A stretch of DNA of 64,000 bases from assembly GCA_027081115.1 (NCBI GenBank), contig JALWLD010000057.1, positions 174,497 through 238,496 on the forward strand. Direction: 5' to 3'. Shown here in pieces: positions 25,906 to 33,700 of the stretch. This DNA comes from Sulfurovum sp. GTDB lineage: Bacteria > Campylobacterota > Campylobacteria > Campylobacterales > Sulfurovaceae. How positions within the stretch are numbered: the stretch's first letter is position 1; each line of letters opens with the position of its first letter. Position numbers and translations under genes: made by a program. Below the pieces are notes generated by a model. That model did not search any database and had not been told where the DNA came from. It saw only the letters and a list, made by a program, of their open reading frames with translations.

Positions 25906-26276
25906 CTTCCTTCCTCTGTATAATTCTCAATATAATTTTGTTCTATCTCTATAGATTCATTTGATATACCTGTAATATTATCACCTTGTATACCTTTCTG
26001 AATTTCCATTTTCTTAAGGGTAAAGCTTTCTGAACGAAGAGCGTCAGGATTTTTCAGCATAAAATATAGGTAAGCACCTATATATAAGATTATCATAATA
26101 ACACAAAGAGCAATAAATATTTTTGCTATCCATTCAGGTGCTTTTATATAGAACACACCAAGTGAACTAGTTAATAAAAGTCCAATAATCCAAGCTAAAG
26201 GTTGCATAGCAGTTGACTTAGAACCTTTAGCGGATGAATGTTGTAATAGGGAATGTAATAGATTATTATCTGGCAC
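25902..26276 (-). CDS. Small membrane protein, partner of the Cas2-like gene
   Basis: 124 residues: basic-Ser N-terminus, two close membrane helices (about 27-48 and 50-73), and an acidic cytosolic tail rich in Glu/Ile/Asn. The start is GTG at 26276, preceded by AAAGGA. It overlaps the following gene by four bases (ATGA). No family recognised. It could anchor or inhibit the small protein it precedes, but that is only position-based inference. Confidence 0.5.
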   Translation of the reverse strand: MPDNNLLHSLLQHSSAKGSKSTAMQPLAWIIGLLLTSSLGVFYIKAPEWIAKIFIALCVIMIILYIGAYLYFMLKNPDALRSESFTLKKMEIQKGIQGDNITGISNESIEIEQNYIENYTEEGR

Positions 26277-26417
26277 ATATATCCTTTATTATATATTTGT
26301 TAATGGAGAAATTATAGCATAATAAAAAACTTATTATTTACTACAATAAATTATGATTGCTTAAAATATAAATACTATTGTCATTGATATAATAGATAAG
26401 ACTAAATAGTACACACT
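26277..26417. other. AT-rich spacer between two accessory genes
   Basis: Very low G+C, no frame of note. A TATAAT-like box precedes 26400 on the plus strand. Confidence 0.3.
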
Positions 26418-26522
26418 ATAATGCCAAAATAAAACAAACCACAGCACTAAACATACTGAAATCGGGTTAAAATGTCTTTATTCAAGGCTTAGTAGGAACG
26501 GGTGAGACTTATTCGCTCAACC
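26418..26522 (+). pseudogene. Decayed copy of the 5' end of the Pif1-like helicase gene
   Basis: This stretch aligns over about 105 bases with 27232-27337, the promoter end and first codons of the helicase gene on the same strand (CTATAAT, then ACAAACCACAGCACTAAACA, ATGTCTTTA, ACGGGT and so on; about 80% identity by eye). The ATG is replaced (AAAATAAAAC for CCCATGAAAC, one base lost) and an in-frame TAA follows in what would be the N-terminus. It stops next to the end of vapC. Together with the intact copy it flanks vapBC as a direct repeat. Confidence 0.75.
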
Positions 26523-26523
26523 C

Positions 26524-26925
26524 CTAAACCCAATTATCCAAATCAAGTCCAACAACCCTCTCAAACTCTTTCATATTATTGGTAACTACAGTCATGTCAA
26601 GTGACAATGCATGACCTGCTATTTGCATATCCATATTGCCAATGACTTGTCCTTTTTTCTCTAAGTCTGCACGTATTTTCCCGTAGGCTAGGGCAGCACT
26701 GTAGTCATAGTCTACTATGTCAAAGGGCATGAGGAAATGCTCTAGTGCTGTTAGGTTTTTTGCCGTATGTTGGCTTTTGTATGCACCATACATGAGTTCT
26801 GAGACAGTAATGCTAGAGATACAAAGCTCACCTATTTCAAAGGACTCAAACTTCTCTTTGACACTTTGAGGTCTGTTTTTGATGATGTAGATGCAGATAT
26901 TTGTGTCTAGTATTAACCTGCTCAA
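26524..26925 (-). CDS. vapC: VapC-type PIN-domain toxin
   Basis: 133 residues, a normal PIN domain. Likely acidic metal ligands: D7 (LILDTN), E43 (VSELMYG), D99 (GNMDMQIAGHAL), with N116 of VVTNNMKEF in the fourth position. Such toxins cleave tRNA or rRNA. The start is TTG at 26925, overlapping the vapB stop by four bases (TTGA), the typical coupled order antitoxin-toxin. The operon is opposite in direction to the flanking helicase gene. Confidence 0.95.
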   Translation of the reverse strand: MSRLILDTNICIYIIKNRPQSVKEKFESFEIGELCISSITVSELMYGAYKSQHTAKNLTALEHFLMPFDIVDYDYSAALAYGKIRADLEKKGQVIGNMDMQIAGHALSLDMTVVTNNMKEFERVVGLDLDNWV

Positions 26926-27158
26926 AACAAATCCTCACGCTCTTGTGTTGGCTGTATGCGTGTTTGCATGAAGTCATCAGAAAATTCATTAAGATTGTCG
27001 TACATTTTACCCCAGACACTTTTGTCTGATTTGGGTATGAGTACTACCATGCCGTTTATTTTCTTTATAAAGACTTCTTTGAGATTGTCAAATCTAAACT
27101 CTTTAGGTAAACGTACTGCCTGACTTTGACCATTTTGAAATAGTTTTGCTGTAGTCAT
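26922..27158 (-). CDS. vapB: VapB-type antitoxin (AbrB/SpoVT DNA-binding domain)
   Basis: 78 residues. The N-terminal half is the AbrB fold: TAKLFQNGQSQAVRLPKEFRF, then VFIKKINGMVVLIPK. The C-terminal half (about 45-78, SVWGKMYDNLNEFSDDFMQTR) is acidic and would wrap around the PIN toxin. Antitoxin of the coupled pair; it should also repress the vapBC promoter. AAAGGAG precedes the ATG. Confidence 0.95.
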   Translation of the reverse strand: MTTAKLFQNGQSQAVRLPKEFRFDNLKEVFIKKINGMVVLIPKSDKSVWGKMYDNLNEFSDDFMQTRIQPTQEREDLF

Positions 27159-27190
27159 GAAACACTCCTTTAGTTAAATATATATTATTA

Positions 27191-27219
27191 AGTATATACT
27201 ATTTTTATAGCTTTGTCAA
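27191..27219 (-). promoter_or_regulatory. vapBC promoter with overlapping operator
   Basis: On the minus strand TTGACA (27214-27219), a spacer of exactly 17 bp, and TATACT (27191-27196). The -10 lies inside a perfect palindrome AGTATATACT (27191-27200), a natural place for the VapB/VapBC complex to bind and repress the operon. Confidence 0.7.
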
Positions 27220-27245
27220 TATATCTAAACGCTATAATACCACCC

Positions 27246-28976
27246 ATGAAACAAACCACAGCACTAAACATACTAAAATCAGGTAAAAATGTCTTTATCA
27301 CTGGGTCGGCAGGGACGGGTAAGACGTATTTGCTTAACCTCTATACAAAGTACCTCAAAGAGCGTAGGGTGTACCCTACTATTGTTGCACCTACAGGCAT
27401 AGCGGCTTCGCATTTGGGTGGACAGACGATTCACTCTTTTTTTGCTTTGGGGATACGTGAGAGTATAGACGAAGGGTATGTGGAGTTCTTGATGGAGAAG
27501 AAGTACCTAAAGACGCGTTTTTCTAAGCTTAAACTTCTCATTATCGACGAAGTTTCTATGGTCTCTCCTGAACTCTTTTCGGCTATGGACCTGGTGTTAC
27601 GTGCTTTTAAGGGTAGAGATGCTCCTTTTGGTGGGGTGCAGGTGGTGATAAGTGGTGACTTTTTCCAGTTACCCCCTGTAAGTAAAGAAGCAAAAGAGAA
27701 GCGTTTTGCCTGGCAGTCAGCTGCCTGGAAAGCGTTAGAGTTGCAAACCTGTTACCTGCAAGAGAAGTTTAGACAGGATGACAGCAGACTCATACAGATA
27801 CTCGATGACATACGTGTGGGGAAGATCTCTGAGAGTTCGGAAAAGCTTTTGGCAGAACGACATGAAAAAGAGCTTACTTCACACTTTACGCCTACCAAAC
27901 TTTATACACACAATGTAGATGTTGATCGTATTAACTTAGCAGAGTTGGAAAAACTTCAAGGGGAGGTAAAACTTTTTGTCTATGAGTCCAAAGGCTCACA
28001 AAAGAACATAGAGAAGATCTTTAAATCTTCGTTGGTTTTAGAAGAGTTGGCTTTGAAGAAAGGTGCGGTGGTCATTTTTATCAAGAACAATATAGAAGAG
28101 GGCTATGTCAATGGTACAACGGGTACTGTAGAGAGCTTTTCTCCCATAGACAATATGCCTATTGTGAGAACTACCGAGGGGAAAAAGATAAAACTTGACC
28201 TGGAGGACTGGTCTTTAGAGAATGAGAGTGGTACGGTAACTGCTACAGTATCCCAAGTGCCTTTGCGTTTAGCATGGGCTATTACAATACACAAGTCTCA
28301 AGGAATGACACTGGATGCAGCAGAGATAGACTTAAGTAAAACTTTTGAGACAGGGCAGGGTTACGTAGCACTTTCACGTATACGAAACATAGAAGGCTTG
28401 CGTCTGATGGGGTTAAATACGATGGCACTAAGAGTAGATCCACTTATCTTACATGTAGATGATCGTATAAAGCAGGCTTCTGCCAAAGCAGCAGATACTA
28501 TAGAATCTATGTCTAAAGAGGGTATGGAAAAACTTTTCGATAGTCATATCTCTGCACTTGGGGGTATTGTCTCCAAAGAGAAGATAGAAGAAGAGAAAAA
28601 AAATATAAAAGAGGGCAAGCCTTCACACTCTGCGTATGTAACGCCTACACACACGAAGACAAAAAACCTCATAAAAAAGTCAGATACACTTATGAAACTG
28701 GCACAAAACAGAGGTTTGAGTAAAGGAACAGTCATTCAACATCTTGTACTCATAAAAGATGAAGATCCACAGTTTGATCTAGATAAGTACAAACCTGACG
28801 GAGCACTTATAGAACGTGTAGAGAATGCTGTTTTGAAGTTGGAAACAAAGAAGATGAAAGAGAACTTCACAGAAGAAGGAAAACTCAAACTCAAATCTAT
28901 TTTTGATGCTTTGGAGGGTGAGGTGAGCTATGATGACATTAAAGTCTGTATGTTATTTGTAGACACAGAGAGCTAG
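27246..28976 (+). CDS. Pif1-like DNA helicase with C-terminal HTH domain
   Basis: 576 residues. The start ATG 27246 is chosen because the frame upstream has only a TTG at 27213 and the N-terminus MKQTTALNILKSGKNVF is natural. Walker A GSAGTGKT (about 22-29), Walker B LIIDEVSM (about 100), motif III region GDFFQLPPV (about 141), and motif V/VI ITIHKSQGMTLDAAEIDLS. The C-terminus (about 480-576) has a helix-turn-helix (LAQNRGLSKGTVIQHLVL), as in HTH_40 of bacterial RecQ/Pif1 fusions. SF1B helicases unwind 5'-3' and resolve forks and G4 structures. It is one base ahead of the SMUG2-like gene, suggesting a repair operon. Confidence 0.93.
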   Translation: MKQTTALNILKSGKNVFITGSAGTGKTYLLNLYTKYLKERRVYPTIVAPTGIAASHLGGQTIHSFFALGIRESIDEGYVEFLMEKKYLKTRFSKLKLLIIDEVSMVSPELFSAMDLVLRAFKGRDAPFGGVQVVISGDFFQLPPVSKEAKEKRFAWQSAAWKALELQTCYLQEKFRQDDSRLIQILDDIRVGKISESSEKLLAERHEKELTSHFTPTKLYTHNVDVDRINLAELEKLQGEVKLFVYESKGSQKNIEKIFKSSLVLEELALKKGAVVIFIKNNIEEGYVNGTTGTVESFSPIDNMPIVRTTEGKKIKLDLEDWSLENESGTVTATVSQVPLRLAWAITIHKSQGMTLDAAEIDLSKTFETGQGYVALSRIRNIEGLRLMGLNTMALRVDPLILHVDDRIKQASAKAADTIESMSKEGMEKLFDSHISALGGIVSKEKIEEEKKNIKEGKPSHSAYVTPTHTKTKNLIKKSDTLMKLAQNRGLSKGTVIQHLVLIKDEDPQFDLDKYKPDGALIERVENAVLKLETKKMKENFTEEGKLKLKSIFDALEGEVSYDDIKVCMLFVDTES

Positions 28977-28977
28977 A

Positions 28978-29652
28978 ATGACCTTTGCCAAACAGATACT
29001 GGATTTTTATTTTTATTTACCAAAGGAGTTGCCGCTTCCTACTTGTGTAGAGCTTATTTACCCTTTTGACAACAGAGAAACCAAAGCAGTGATGCAGCAG
29101 TTTTTTAACAAGTATTACGATGATACAAAACCACGTACATATCTTGTTGGCATTAATCCTGGAAGACTTGGTTCGGGGGTAACGGGCATAGGGTTTACCG
29201 ATGCTTATCATCTGGAAAATGTCTGTGGCATAGCCAACAGCTTTGACAAGCGTGTGGAGATCTCTGCTTCATTTATGTTTGAAGTCATAGAAGCATATGG
29301 CGGAGCAGAGAAATTTTATGGAGATTTCTTTTTTACCACGACCATGCCTCTGGGCTTACTCAAAGAGGGTAAGAACTATAACTACTATGATGACAAAAAG
29401 ACACAAGAGTATTTAGAACCATTCATCACAGAAACGTTACTCAAACAGATGTCATTTCCTCAGGCCAAAGCAAATATCATCTGTATAGGGCAGGGTAAAA
29501 ACCTAAAGTATCTTCAATCATTCAACAAAAAATATAACTGTTTCTCAAGTATAGAAGTTGTACCTCACCCACGTTGGGTCATGCAGTATAGGCGTAAAGA
29601 TAAAGAGAAGTATATTGGTTTCTATGTAGAGTTATTGCAAAAAATACGGTAA
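28978..29652 (+). CDS. SMUG2-like uracil-DNA glycosylase family protein
   Basis: 224 residues. The UDG-fold motif I is present as GINPGRLGSGVTGIGFTD (about 59-76) and motif II near VPHPRWVMQYRRK (about 199-211), the DUF4918/SMUG2 signature. These enzymes remove uracil or oxidised pyrimidines from DNA; SMUG2 uses the Asn of GINPG for catalysis. It overlaps nothing but is separated by a single base from the Pif1-like gene, so likely co-transcribed. Confidence 0.85.
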   Translation: MTFAKQILDFYFYLPKELPLPTCVELIYPFDNRETKAVMQQFFNKYYDDTKPRTYLVGINPGRLGSGVTGIGFTDAYHLENVCGIANSFDKRVEISASFMFEVIEAYGGAEKFYGDFFFTTTMPLGLLKEGKNYNYYDDKKTQEYLEPFITETLLKQMSFPQAKANIICIGQGKNLKYLQSFNKKYNCFSSIEVVPHPRWVMQYRRKDKEKYIGFYVELLQKIR

Positions 29653-29719
29653 AAGCAGTTTTTCAATCGTTAATGAAAACTGGTTATGATAAAGCTATGA
29701 ACATATAAAGGAGTATAGT

Positions 29720-30085
29720 ATGATCAAAGCGTTACCACAATCCAATGGAAGTAATCTGGCCTATGAAGTTACAGGAAAAGTTACTCTTGAAGATGAGCAG
29801 GCATGGATCAAAGAGCTTGATATGCTTAGTGAGAAATATGGAAAATTCAATGTTATGGTAGTACTTGGGGAAAATGCCTCCTGGGGACTTGATGCGGGTA
29901 TAGAAGATATTAAGTGGATTGCCAAACATATGGATAAATTTAATAAAATTGCTATTGTTGCTGACAGTCAAGTATGGAAATGGCTTATTAAAGTAGACAG
30001 TTTCTTTGCGCAGTTTGTTGGTATAGATGAGAAATTTTTTGAAGTCAAAGATATGGATAAAGCCTGGGAGTGGGTATCTGCATAG
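29720..30085 (+). CDS. SpoIIAA-like STAS-domain protein
   Basis: 121 residues fitting the SpoIIAA-like family (DUF3478): a beta-alpha STAS fold with NLAYEVTGKVTLEDEQAWI, FNVMVVLGENASWGLDAGIEDIKWI and FNKIAIVADSQVWKWL. In known anti-anti-sigma factors the phospho-Ser sits after strand 3; here no clear Ser is in that position, so signalling by phosphorylation is uncertain. AAAGGAG precedes the ATG. Confidence 0.8.
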   Translation: MIKALPQSNGSNLAYEVTGKVTLEDEQAWIKELDMLSEKYGKFNVMVVLGENASWGLDAGIEDIKWIAKHMDKFNKIAIVADSQVWKWLIKVDSFFAQFVGIDEKFFEVKDMDKAWEWVSA

Positions 30086-30097
30086 ATACTAAAACAT

Positions 30098-30122
30098 ATG
30101 ACCTTCATTTTAAGAAGGTCAT
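30098..30122. terminator. Bidirectional terminator hairpin
   Basis: ATGACCTTC (30098-30106) and GAAGGTCAT (30114-30122) form a perfect 9-bp stem around ATTTTAA, in the gap between the convergent SpoIIAA-like and DUF805 genes. Confidence 0.55.
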
Positions 30123-30130
30123 TTAGCAGG

Positions 30131-30652
30131 TTAATCGTGCTTTTTTGCTCCAAAAGTGTCACTTGGAATCAAGACGAGGCATAGAAAAACGATCATGTCA
30201 AAGACTTGTACGACTACACTGGTGGTAGTTGACCTTGCTGCCATTGCCGAGGCAGAACCATCTGCTGTTTGTATAGAAGCAGCTGCCATGGTTACTTCTT
30301 GTGGAGGGAAGAGCACATTTAAAATCATAGAGAGAGCAATAATACCCAAAATAGTCCATAGTATAGGCAACCCCATATCTCTCAGGCGTTTTCCAAGAAT
30401 ATTGATCTGACCAAGGATCGTGGCAAAGATAAGTATGACGATACCGATGATACCGAGTATTCCCATTTTCTCCAAGAGCATAGTCTGCGTCTGAACTATA
30501 GAAGCCCCCACCATATTTTCCATAGCTCCCATAGCCATAATACTTCCAAAAATGATTGCTATCACTAGTACCATTAAGAGTATATGATAGCCAAGGTATG
30601 GAAGCCTTTGCAGCCGACCATCTCCCCATTCTCCAAAATATATTTTTAGCAT
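30131..30652 (-). CDS. DUF805-family membrane protein
   Basis: 173 residues, four membrane segments. It has the DUF805 marks: GRLQRLPYLGYHILL near the N-terminus, the cytosolic GKRLRDMGLPILWTIL (R-L-R-D-x-G), and an end PSDTFGAKKH in place of the usual PG-x-x-G-x-N-x-YG. A long low-complexity Ala/Ser/Thr loop (about 118-147) is inserted before the last helix. Transporter or scaffold role unknown. Confidence 0.8.
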   Translation of the reverse strand: MLKIYFGEWGDGRLQRLPYLGYHILLMVLVIAIIFGSIMAMGAMENMVGASIVQTQTMLLEKMGILGIIGIVILIFATILGQINILGKRLRDMGLPILWTILGIIALSMILNVLFPPQEVTMAAASIQTADGSASAMAARSTTTSVVVQVFDMIVFLCLVLIPSDTFGAKKHD

Positions 30653-30715
30653 TTTTTAATCCTTTGATTGTATGATTAGATATTGTATCGAAGAAGAATT
30701 AATGAGGAATATACT

Positions 30716-31246
30716 ATGGGAAAACAGTATAAAGCATTGACAGAAGATGATGTCTCGTTCATACATGCACAAAAGCTTTTTTATCTTGCCAGCAGCAGTG
30801 GGAAAGAGGTCAACCTGTCTCCCAAAGGCTATGACACTATTCGTGTTTTAGATAAACATCGTCTACTTTACCTTGACTACCCTGGCTCGGGCAATCGAAC
30901 CTATAGAGATACTATGGGTAATGGAGAGTTTACTTTGGTCTTTAATGCATTTGAAGGTGCTGCAAAGATCTTGCGTATTTTTTGTAAATCAGAAGTCATA
31001 GAAAAAGAGAATGTTGATTTTGAGAGCTATTTCTCTCATTTTGATGTAAATACCGCACATATACGTAACCTTTTTCTTTTTGACATCTATGCGGTAGAAA
31101 GTTCCTGTGGAATGACCGTACCCTACATGGAGTATGTTAAAGAGCGAAAGTCATTGAAAAAATGGGTTAAGAATATGGCAGAAGAGGGTCGGCTGACACA
31201 ATATATTAAGGAACATGAAACCCCACCTGATTTAAAAGAATTATAA
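30716..31246 (+). CDS. Pyridoxamine 5'-phosphate oxidase family protein
   Basis: 176 residues from ATG 30716 (GAGGAAT upstream; earlier in-frame ATG at 30683 gives a poor leader). FMN-binding split barrel: FYLASSSGKEVNLSPKGYDTIRVL, then LLYLDYPGSGNRTYRDTM, the type of the cytosolic PNPOx-like proteins. The C-terminal part is helical. Whether it oxidises PNP is not evident; many relatives bind FMN or heme. It is followed directly by a decayed receiver-domain fragment. Confidence 0.83.
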   Translation: MGKQYKALTEDDVSFIHAQKLFYLASSSGKEVNLSPKGYDTIRVLDKHRLLYLDYPGSGNRTYRDTMGNGEFTLVFNAFEGAAKILRIFCKSEVIEKENVDFESYFSHFDVNTAHIRNLFLFDIYAVESSCGMTVPYMEYVKERKSLKKWVKNMAEEGRLTQYIKEHETPPDLKEL

Positions 31247-31345
31247 TTGATCAAAATCGTGTTGGAGCGTTTTGGTGTGAAAGTTACTTTGGTAGACAAT
31301 GGGAAAGCTGTCTATGAAGCACGGGTAAATAAAGCTTTATTTTAA
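31247..31345 (+). pseudogene. Remnant of a response-regulator receiver domain
   Basis: Thirty-two codons follow the PNPOx stop in the same frame and end at TAA (31343-31345): LIKIVLERFGVKVTLVDNGK and AVYEARVNKALF. This matches the helix 1, strand 2 and helix 2 of a receiver domain (the N-x-x-L-I...L-x-x-x-G-x-x-V-x-x-x-x-N-G-x-x-A pattern) of a hybrid kinase, but the phospho-Asp region and the rest are missing. No start codon or ribosome binding site is visible, so it is a deletion scar. Confidence 0.6.
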
Positions 31346-31369
31346 GAATGCTTGTATATAATTTTACCT

Positions 31370-31804
31370 ATGAAAAAACTATTAATATTCCTAATACTTG
31401 TTTTCGTAGGTATGCAACTTGTACCTATGAATGTCCCAGCTGATTTGCCTGTAAAAGAAGGAGATGCTCTTGAAGCACCTGAAAATGTACAAGCAATACT
31501 TAAACGTTCATGTTTTGATTGTCACTCTAGTCATACTGTATTTCCTTGGTACAGTAATATCGCCCCTGTTTCCTGGTTTACAAAAGACCATGTAAAAGAG
31601 GGTAGAGAACATTTGAACTTCTCAACATGGAATTCTTATGAAGATAAGAAAAAATTGAAGTATCTTGAGAAGCTTCCAAAAGCGATCAAAGAGAAGATGC
31701 CGATGCCTAGCTACCTGATTATGCATAAAGATGCGAAATTGAGTGAAGCAGATAAAAAGGCCATCGCAGAATGGGCAACTGAAGCAGCATTCGATTTAGA
31801 ATAG
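31370..31804 (+). CDS. Single-heme c-type cytochrome-like protein (heme-binding domain)
   Basis: 144 residues from ATG 31370, which gives a hydrophobic signal/anchor (KKLLIFLILVFVGMQLV); the in-frame TTG at 31352 is less likely. One heme c motif CFDCH (about 45-50) is followed by HSSHTVFPWYSNIAP, typical of the DUF4405/haem-binding domain family PF14376. It ends with IAEWATEAAFDL. Likely a periplasmic electron-transfer protein. No partner oxidoreductase is adjacent. Confidence 0.85.
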   Translation: MKKLLIFLILVFVGMQLVPMNVPADLPVKEGDALEAPENVQAILKRSCFDCHSSHTVFPWYSNIAPVSWFTKDHVKEGREHLNFSTWNSYEDKKKLKYLEKLPKAIKEKMPMPSYLIMHKDAKLSEADKKAIAEWATEAAFDLE

Positions 31805-31819
31805 GCTTTTAACAACGAA

Positions 31820-31868
31820 GACAACGGTTATTTCACAGTATATACCGTTGTCGAACTTCTTCTTTTTT
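31820..31868 (+). terminator. Hairpin with T-rich tail
   Basis: GACAACGGT (31820-31828) and ACCGTTGTC (31844-31852) form a perfect 9-bp stem with a 15-base loop, followed by a T-rich run (TTCTTCTTTTTT). A reasonable rho-independent terminator for the cytochrome gene, though the loop is long. Confidence 0.5.
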
Positions 31869-31941
31869 CAACAACTCTCTTTTTTAGCATTTTTTTATTT
31901 TTTGTATGTATGATAGATATAGTTAAAATGTAGGAGAAATA

Positions 31942-32565
31942 ATGCACGATAATAATCATGACTCAACAGAACATATAGAAGGTATTGGTAAGGCCGGTGA
32001 TGGGTTGAGTAAAGGACGTGCCTATTTTTTGAGACATTTTGGATTTCCTTTTGTCAATGCTGTTATCTCCTGGGAGAGAGCACTGGACATTTTCGAGAAG
32101 GAAGGCAGAAAAATGCTTTCTTTGTCTTTATCTTTGCCAAAAGAGAAGTGCTTTGAACGGGTGTTGGTACCAAGACTTTTTGGCTTGGAAGACAATTCAC
32201 GTTTCTATTCTGTATCAATGGTTCTCAAACATCTATTGACAGTAGGAAATGCTTTACAAAACAGGGTACCACTTTTAAGTCAGGGAAAAAAGCTTGACAA
32301 AGAGGTCAAAATAGAAGATTATAAACCTTATGAAGAGATAGGGATTGAGATCATAGAGGAGTATGAAGATTTTTTAAATGGTTTTGTAGATATACTGAAA
32401 TCTGAAGTTGAAGATATCTATTTGGAGAACAGGCACGAGCACCCATGGTTTGGAAATTTAAAAGCCAAAGAGTGGGCGGTTATGGGTGCCATACATCAGA
32501 TCGTACACAGACGTCAGATTGAAGCGATCATTAAAGATTTGTCTATGGATGAAGAAGGAAAATAG
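31942..32565 (+). CDS. DinB-superfamily-like four-helix protein
   Basis: 207 residues, all helical, with the DinB-like end HPWFGNLKAKEWAVMGAIHQIVHRRQIEAIIK, where the His residues (HPWFG, H..VHRRQ) could bind metal as in DinB/YfiT hydrolases or thiol transferases. The N-terminus (about 1-35) is unusual for the family. The start uses AGGAG and opens a five-gene operon ending with a TraB-type protein. Function unknown. Confidence 0.7.
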   Translation: MHDNNHDSTEHIEGIGKAGDGLSKGRAYFLRHFGFPFVNAVISWERALDIFEKEGRKMLSLSLSLPKEKCFERVLVPRLFGLEDNSRFYSVSMVLKHLLTVGNALQNRVPLLSQGKKLDKEVKIEDYKPYEEIGIEIIEEYEDFLNGFVDILKSEVEDIYLENRHEHPWFGNLKAKEWAVMGAIHQIVHRRQIEAIIKDLSMDEEGK

Positions 32566-32570
32566 AGTCT

Positions 32571-33101
32571 ATGTCTAAAAATATCATTTATATTCAAACA
32601 TACAAGAGTCCGGTGGGCGACATGATATTGGGTGCTTACGACAATGTACTCTGTATGGCTAACTGGAAGTATGGAAAGACAAAAGAGCGTATAGATCGTA
32701 AATTGGAAAATGCTTTAAACAGTAATTATGTAGAGGCATACAGTGAAGCCATAGAAGAAGCCAAACAGCAATTAGATGAGTATTTTACAGGGAGTCGGAT
32801 ACATTTTGATATACCTTTGCTAATGGTTGGTACAACGTTTCAAAAGTCTGTTTGGCATGCATTACTTCAAATACCTTACGGTAAAACAGCTTCTTATCTT
32901 GAACAGGCAAAACAAATAGGCAATGAGAAAGCAGTACGTGCAGTGGCCTCAGCCAACGGTACCAATGCAATCTCTATCTTTATCCCCTGTCATCGTATTA
33001 TAGGAAATAATGGTACATTAACTGGGTATGCTGGTGGATTGGATATAAAAGAGAAACTTCTGGAACTTGAAAAAAGTGTTATGAAGAAAGAAAATACATG
33101 A
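32571..33101 (+). CDS. ogt: Methylated-DNA-protein-cysteine methyltransferase
   Basis: 176 residues of the Ogt/MGMT type. The active-site block IFIPCHRIIG holds the acceptor Cys (PCHR), preceded by FQKSVWHALLQIPYGKTASY and RAVASANGTNAI with the DNA-binding helix-turn-helix. It directly removes O6-alkyl groups from guanine. N-terminal ribonuclease-like domain is present. The last four bases (ATGA) overlap the next gene, so translation is coupled. Confidence 0.97.
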   Translation: MSKNIIYIQTYKSPVGDMILGAYDNVLCMANWKYGKTKERIDRKLENALNSNYVEAYSEAIEEAKQQLDEYFTGSRIHFDIPLLMVGTTFQKSVWHALLQIPYGKTASYLEQAKQIGNEKAVRAVASANGTNAISIFIPCHRIIGNNGTLTGYAGGLDIKEKLLELEKSVMKKENT

Positions 33102-33700
33102 AACAAGTTTTTGAGATAAAAGATAAAGAAATTATACAAGCTGTTTTTGACCGTGCGGAATATGGTACATTGGCTTTGAGTGAGGATGGAAAGCCGTATT
33201 CTGTACCTGTAAATTTTGTAGCTGTTGAAGATGTAATTTATTTTCATGGGGCACAAAAAGGGCGGAAGATGAGTATGATATCCAACAATGCGAGTGTCTC
33301 TTTTTCTGTGGTAGAAAATTATGCATTGATTCCTTCTTATTTCTCAAGTCATGAAGGTTTGGCTTGCCCTGCTACGCAATTTTTCAAGTCTATTATTATT
33401 GATGGAGATGCTGTAGTTATTGAGAGTCGGAACAAGAAAGCTAAGATGTTCGATGCTTTGATGAGAAAGCTGCAGCCTGAAGGCCAGTACCGTTCTTTTG
33501 ATGAGGAGGTGTATGATACAGTGTTGTCTGCCACAGCTGTAATCAAAATAGTACCCAAAGAGATATGTGCCAAATTTAAATTTGGTCAACACTTGAATGA
33601 AGAACGCTTTATGATGATCATCGAAAAATTAAGAGAGCGTGGTGATACTTTAGATATGGAAACGCTGCATTTGATGGAAGCACTTAGAGATAACAGATGA
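33098..33700 (+). CDS. FMN-binding flavoprotein, PNPOx/nitroimidazole-resistance-like
   Basis: 200 residues. Residues 1-150 form a split-barrel flavoprotein: ALSEDGKPYSVPVNFVAVEDVIYFHGAQKGRK is the FMN-phosphate contact region and CPATQFFKSIIIDGDAVVIE the dimer strands, as in the Pfam PNPOx-like/NimA family (PF12900). The C-terminus (160-200) is a helical extension. It overlaps ogt and the next cca gene by four bases each, pointing to a tight coupled unit. Substrate unknown. Confidence 0.85.
   Translation: MKQVFEIKDKEIIQAVFDRAEYGTLALSEDGKPYSVPVNFVAVEDVIYFHGAQKGRKMSMISNNASVSFSVVENYALIPSYFSSHEGLACPATQFFKSIIIDGDAVVIESRNKKAKMFDALMRKLQPEGQYRSFDEEVYDTVLSATAVIKIVPKEICAKFKFGQHLNEERFMMIIEKLRERGDTLDMETLHLMEALRDNR

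Noticed and set aside
27213-27245. TTG 27213 as the helicase start
   Set aside because: It overlaps the vapBC promoter region and lacks a ribosome site; ATG 27246 gives a natural N-terminus and aligns with the decayed copy.
31352-31369. TTG 31352 as the cytochrome start
   Set aside because: It adds a short leader before an ATG that begins a perfect signal/anchor sequence.
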